In this document: positions 23,661 through 28,010 of the stretch, in pieces
How the letters are laid out: each line of letters begins with the position of its first letter
Position numbering within the stretch: the stretch's first letter is position 1
From: Syncephalis plumigaleata
Lineage: Eukaryota > Zoopagomycota > Zoopagomycetes > Zoopagales > Piptocephalidaceae
Assembly: GCA_025201365.1 (NCBI GenBank)
Contig: JAIXMF010000169.1
Coordinates: forward strand, 1-28,010
Reading direction: 5' to 3'
DNA length: 28,010 nucleotides
The notes under the pieces: model-generated
Databases searched by the model: none
What the model saw: only the letters and a program-made list of their open reading frames with translations
Told to the model about the DNA's origin: nothing
Made by a program: the position numbers and the translations under genes

Positions 23661-24047
23661 TAATTAGAATAATGGAATATGGTATCATTTATACGAGGAT
23701 TGATAATCCTTACAGTTTATAACATAGACTCGTGTTTAATTTGGCAAATTGTATACCCCTCAATACAGGTGATGTTTATTCAATTAAGCTCGTTGCACAA
23801 CGACCTCGAAATATGCTCATTATCAGTGTTCTCTGATGCTGACGCGTGCATGCTTTCGTTGTTGCTTACGTACCATAGGCCAAATGCCGATTTTAACCGA
23901 GCAGATAAAACATATTTCGAGTAACGTTTAAATAGTCCCGTTTCATATGCACCACTCCAACGTTAACTATATCGCTCCATCACGATTATTGTTTAAAGCA
24001 ACTACAAGTGTTATTATCTTTCTAAGCCAGCTATCTTTGTCGTCACC
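23661..24047. other. Region between the LINE remnant and the monooxygenase
   Basis: 387 bp. Short open frames exist on the plus strand but show no family resemblance and no splice support. Presumed promoter and leader of the monooxygenase; no TATA box is evident. Confidence 0.45.
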
Positions 24048-26049
24048 ATGGAGACAGACACGAAGTATCCCGTTATTGTCATCGGTGCTGGACCTTCTGG
24101 CTTGTTGGCCAGTATTGTACTTGCAGAAGCTGGTGTACCAGTGGAGATATATGGTCAGTCATTATATCCGTGCCGCATCTGCTTAACTAATACCGAATAT
24201 TGATCATGTTAGAATGTAAGCTGGAACCGATGAACGAACTACGCTCGGCGGGTATTCAACCACGTTCCCTAGAGATACTAAGTGCTTATGGCTTGGTTGA
24301 CCGTTACATCAAAGCGGGAACTCCGTTCGTGCACACCACTGTCTATAGGGACGGTCGATTCAGACCCTTAGTGAGCATCGATTGTATGCGCACCGAGTTT
24401 CCCTTCATATTAGCCTGCGGACAAAGTAGTAATGAGGGTATACTTACTAAGCGATTGCTCGAGCTTGGGATCCAGATCAAGCGTGGTTGGCGATATATTG
24501 CACATGAAACGACCGAGGGCAATAGTCACGTTACTGTGCAATTACAACGCGTTGACTCCGAGGAGATCATACAGAGACGAGCATTCTATGTTGTTGGCTG
24601 TGACGGCGGTCACAGTAGTATACGCAAGGCAATCGGCGCACAGTTCAATGGTATAACACTCGGTTTTAAACTGCTTGTATGTGACATTGAGATGGACATT
24701 GAGAATTTCCCGACGACGACGTAAGAAGTATACAAATCCATCTAACGAATTCAAGATACTAAACTGTATTATTATTATTATTGTTGTTGTTGTTGTTGTT
24801 GCTTAGTGCCGCGGCAAGTCCTGAGGGGTTCATCGGCTGTGTCCGTGCAGTAAGAAATGGTCGATATCGTGCGTTTATGGGATGGAATTCCGCTTTGCCT
24901 GATATGAATGAAGCAGAATTTCTGGAGACTATCAAGCGTCAATTCCATCCATTGGATCTCAAAGTGAAACGCCTATTGTCATTCTCGACCTTCAACGTTA
25001 ATGAACGACGAGCGTCCAAGTATCAATCCGATGATAAGCGTGTATTTATCTGCGGTGATGCGGCACATACGCACAGCCCAGCTGGCGGGCAAGGCATGAA
25101 TACAGGCCTACAAGATGCAGAGAATCTTGCCTGGAAGATTGGCATGGTGTACAATGGCTACGCTAAGCCCGATATACTAGGGTCGTATATGACCGAGAGA
25201 GCACCCATTGCTGATGACATCATTAGATTCTCGGCGAATTTAACCAATCTCACCAGGCAACCGTGGATATTCCGGATATACGTGTATGTGTTGCATGTAT
25301 TCCACTACTTGCCAAAATTGTGGATACGGCCATTTGTGGAAAGAGCTGCTCAGCTTCGTTTTAAATATGAATCTTCAGAATATGGTGGTATCTTTCCGGA
25401 TACACCGGCATGGACGAAGGCATCCACATCACTATTGTCGGCACTATTATCATGGCTACCATTTCAGTCGTCGTCATCGTCGTCAACGTCACTATGTACG
25501 CCAGGTACCCGTGCCATCAATTGCGAAGTGATTGACACTAGCAATACTATAACTACACGGATTGGTAAATTCTTCTCGGCTAATAGGAAATCATATACGG
25601 CAATTGTATTCGTTGACTGTCGTTTATTAGACATCGATGAGACGATGTCAGCATCATCAAGTGCTACACAATTACCAACTAGTTTCATTGAACAACTAGA
25701 CGATCTATCCGAATCACTACAAGCATATCGTTCGCGTGTACCATTAGCATTTGTACTGCATGGTATTGCAATAAGACCAAAGACCGAGGATCTACAAGAG
25801 ACCGTTCAAGCAATTGCCTCGCAATTACGAACGCGCTTTACCTCTCCTGTCTACGTTGACATCAAACAAGAGAAACGCTTCAGTGGTGATACTATGGCGG
25901 ATATCTATAAATGTACATCATTGAATGAGCATGCTGTATATCTCGTTCGACCAGATACTTATGTCTCTGCTCGCATGCTACTATCGGAGGCGGCCAACAC
26001 GGTACGTGCGCACTTTGACAGCATGGGTATGATCAAGTCATCTGAATAA
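24048..26049 (+). CDS. FAD-dependent aromatic monooxygenase (phenol 2-monooxygenase / PHBH-type, FAD_binding_3)
   Basis: Group A flavoprotein hydroxylase expected to use NAD(P)H and O2 to hydroxylate an aromatic substrate; which one is unknown. Exons: 24048-24153, 24213-24720, 24807-26049; 618 residues, consistent phases. Visible: Rossmann dinucleotide motif G13-AGPSG18 followed by the strand end VPVEIYE; the R-S-AGIQPRSLEIL active-site helix typical of the family; the DG motif C-D166-G-G-HSSIRKAIG; the GD motif C-G-D289-AAHTHSPAGGQGMN followed by GLQDAENLAWKI; and a C-terminal thioredoxin-like domain (about residues 450-615) with YLVRPDTYVSAR, as in phenol hydroxylase. There is no signal peptide. 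Intron 2 ends in an ATT/GTT triplet repeat. The low-complexity SSSSST stretch near 25470 sits in an interdomain linker. It stands alone, with no ring-cleavage enzyme next to it. Confidence 0.9.
24770..24801. repeat. ATT/GTT trinucleotide repeat at an intron 3' end
   Basis: An ATT run passes into a GTT run just before the TTAG acceptor of monooxygenase intron 2, forming its T-rich tract. Confidence 0.9.
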
Positions 26050-26499
26050 TTGCATCCGTAATTATATTATTATTATTATTATCAAAGTATTATATTAAAT
26101 AAACTACCACTGTTATCGTTGTTACTTGTTGAATTGATTAGCATATTATGCAAGTGAGCATCATCTTAATCCGATGACAATTATAGAATACTTGCTACGT
26201 GAATTTAATCCTATCATACTCGATAATACGCTTAATATAAATGAATATAAATGAATATATATTTGTATGACTAATAATGAAACGATAACATTGCAAACAA
26301 ACAAAACGCAACAAAGATCAAGTGATACTGACGTTATATTGCCGAAAAGAAAGCATGATATAAAAAAGTAATAAATGAGCCAGCATTTAAGTAAACATAA
26401 AGTAGATAATCAAGTAAAATACAACAAAGATATATCAATATAAGACTTCTTCTCTTCCTCCTTCTCTTCCTCCTAGATGGCCTTCCACGCTAATAAAAT
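26050..26499. other. Convergent intergenic region monooxygenase / PHD gene
   Basis: 450 bp, strongly AT-rich, with an ATT run at about 26064-26081 and AAATAAA at about 26096-26102 (likely polyadenylation signal for the plus-strand gene). A TCTTCCTCC repeat lies at about 26450-26474. No gene seen. Confidence 0.55.
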
Positions 26500-28010
26500 C
26501 TAGACATTGCTGGTCACCTTGTTATCGCGGCCATTGTTGTAGACTCCCGCCGAACAACCTTGACAAATCCACGAAGCTGGAATGGCACGTTCATTGATTC
26601 TATTACAGTGCATTAGCTCATTTGCAATGATGAACGACCAATAATGATATACTTACCCTACACATCGTCTATGAAGAATAAGAGATTGGTTGATGTAATA
26701 TAAAGTTTGAATGAGTTATTAGATAAAACAAATGGTATACTAACTATTTACTTACCCATGGAACCAACTATGACAACGCTGTAATAAATAAGCAAGCAGT
26801 TGGTTAATATGCATACATTGACTCATCATTACTACTACTACTACTACTACTACTACTTACGTCGCAGTCTAGCATTACTAGTCCGGATTGTCCATCCTTA
26901 CACACTTGGCAGCATACATCTTCTTCGGCCAGCTGTTGCAATGGCTCAAATCCAAGTGGTGGAGGCAGGATAGGGAGTAGCATCGAGGATGGCAAACTAT
27001 TACGCTTACCCATCGACATGCCCAAAGGTGGATAACCCGTGTTATCATTCTATGATAACAATGATCATTCATGTTAATCGTGCAATCAATACAACGTGTC
27101 TTCCTACTTACTTTGTGCATATTACTGTTTGATGCATATTGCTCGTTATTTGCCTCCATTGCCATAAGTGTAGAGTTACGTCGATTGAAGTAGCTACGCT
27201 TCATATCCTCGTATTCAACATCACTAATGAATAGACAACGATTAGTTGGCATTTGTCCAGTGATATGGAATAAACCACTTACACGATAGATTTACGTTTG
27301 CGGAACATTGAAATAGGTTCGAATGAGCTATCGGCATCGCTGCTTGCCAGCAATACAATATCTTGTTCCACTCGAGGTTCCATCATCTAGTCATGCGTTA
27401 GTTATTACATATGAATGGCGTATTATTGTTTTCTTATGCTGTTGCTATAATACTTACCGGTTTCAATGGTTCCTTCTTGTGTTCCGAATCTAAAAATGGC
27501 TGCTGTGCCAAAAAACTCATTCTGAGCTTCATTATCCGCCTCCTGTTTTACAGGCTGGATGGTTGTGCATGCATCATTGCTCGTTGACGTATCTGTAGAC
27601 TTCTCCGCATGAGATGAGTTACTAGACGTCAACTCCAATGACACGGAGGTGTCGCGGTCGACTTGGAATGCACGGGCATCTCATTAGCAACGGCAGCGGG
27701 AGCTGTATTCGCTGTGGGTGGCGTGCCAGCTGCCGATACTGCAGGAGGAGATGTAGGTTGAGAGACGGGCGATGGCGTGGGAGGTGCTGTTTCCTTTGTG
27801 CTCGCGATTGGCGATGCCGATGATGCATCAGTTAACGATGCATTCGAGGAAGATATCGAGCGTCTAGAGCGTTTACCAGTGCTGGATGGAGGCACATCAG
27901 ATGCAGCGCTTATTGATGATTTACGATTATTGCTATGTTATTATTATTAAACTGTATGGTCTGCATACTTGGTCCGGGTGTTGGTAATGGTGCTCCCGGT
28001 TGTGACATGT
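26500..28010 (-). CDS. PHD-finger protein, 5' part unresolved or cut by the window edge
   Basis: The C-terminal PHD finger is assembled from four exons (26861-27049, 26756-26778, a 12-nt microexon 26657-26668, and 26500-26599). Its ligand pattern is C-x2-C-x9-C-x2-C-x4-H-x2-C-x13-C-x2-C, complete Cys4-His-Cys3 (CCQVCKDG, then LDCDRCHSWFHGRC, then IPASWICQGC). PHD fingers usually read histone H3 tails. Upstream exons 27112-27223, 27283-27386 and 27458-27502 are in phase. A 49-nt intron (27503-27551) joins the latter to an acidic Ser/Thr-rich exon ending at 27552. A Ser/Thr/Pro/Ala-rich exon from 27932 is coding-like, but its joins on both sides (about 27930-28008 and about 27620-27665) fail with introns of normal size. 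An in-frame-looking ATG at 28008 (MSQPGAPLPTPGP) may be the start. The family beyond the PHD finger is not identified. Confidence 0.75.
26657..26668 (-). other. 12-nt microexon inside the PHD finger
   Basis: ACGATGTGTAGG lies between a TTCATAG acceptor and a GTAAGT donor. It supplies the Arg-Cys-Val part of WFHGRCVGI, including the sixth zinc ligand. Skipping it would keep the frame but remove a zinc ligand. Confidence 0.85.
26831..26856. repeat. ACT trinucleotide repeat in a PHD-gene intron
   Basis: About nine ACT units on the plus strand, immediately after the GTAAGT donor on the minus strand. Confidence 0.9.

Noticed and set aside
23679-23924. Plus-strand ORF of 81 codons
   Set aside because: AT-rich, no motif, no splice partner and no link to the monooxygenase start.
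25286-25531. His/Arg-rich plus-strand ORF
   Set aside because: Frame-shifted shadow of the monooxygenase exon 3 over its Ser-rich linker.

Overview
The window is nuclear DNA of a eukaryote with compact, intron-rich genes, most likely a fungus outside the Dikarya (Mucoromycota or Zoopagomycota grade). The evidence is: short GT-AG introns of about 50-110 bases with GTAAGT donors and TAG acceptors; fungal-type Hog1, Orm1 and metallothionein proteins; and one intron with complete U12 (minor spliceosome) signals, a system Dikarya have largely lost. The species cannot be named from this sequence alone. Gene models were built by hand: exons were chosen so that reading phase and family homology agree across every junction, and exon coordinates are given in each entry.

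Layout, left to right: RPT1 proteasome ATPase (-, runs off the left edge); GPI2/PIG-C (+); SUS1/ENY2 (-); NDUFS6-type complex I subunit (+); an intronless BAHD-like acyltransferase (+); SmD2 (+); a NOPCHAP1/DUF4598-like protein (-); exosome subunit RRP45 (+); ORM1/ORMDL (-) with one unusually long, hairpin-rich intron; HOG1 MAP kinase (-, 13 coding exons); mitochondrial Mn superoxide dismutase SOD2 (+); ALG8 glucosyltransferase (-, 11 exons, one AT-AC intron); a 30-residue metallothionein (-); a disordered Ser/Arg-rich protein (+); a decayed LINE 3' end (-); a phenol-hydroxylase-type FAD monooxygenase (+); and a PHD-finger protein (-) whose 5' part at the right edge is unresolved.

Most genes are housekeeping and unrelated in pathway: protein turnover, GPI anchor and N-glycan synthesis in the ER, RNA processing, and sphingolipid control. 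They alternate in strand and are packed as divergent pairs (150-230 bp apart) and convergent pairs (40-415 bp apart). The centre is enriched for stress functions: HOG1 and SOD2 are head to head across about 1.5 kb, and the metallothionein lies just beyond ALG8.

The most notable items are the U12 AT-AC intron in ALG8, the tiny metallothionein gene, the structured ORM1 intron, and the zinc-ribbon-like N-terminus of GPI2, which lies in front of a stop-free GC-AG intron. No bacterial-type operon, CRISPR array, rRNA or tRNA gene was seen.
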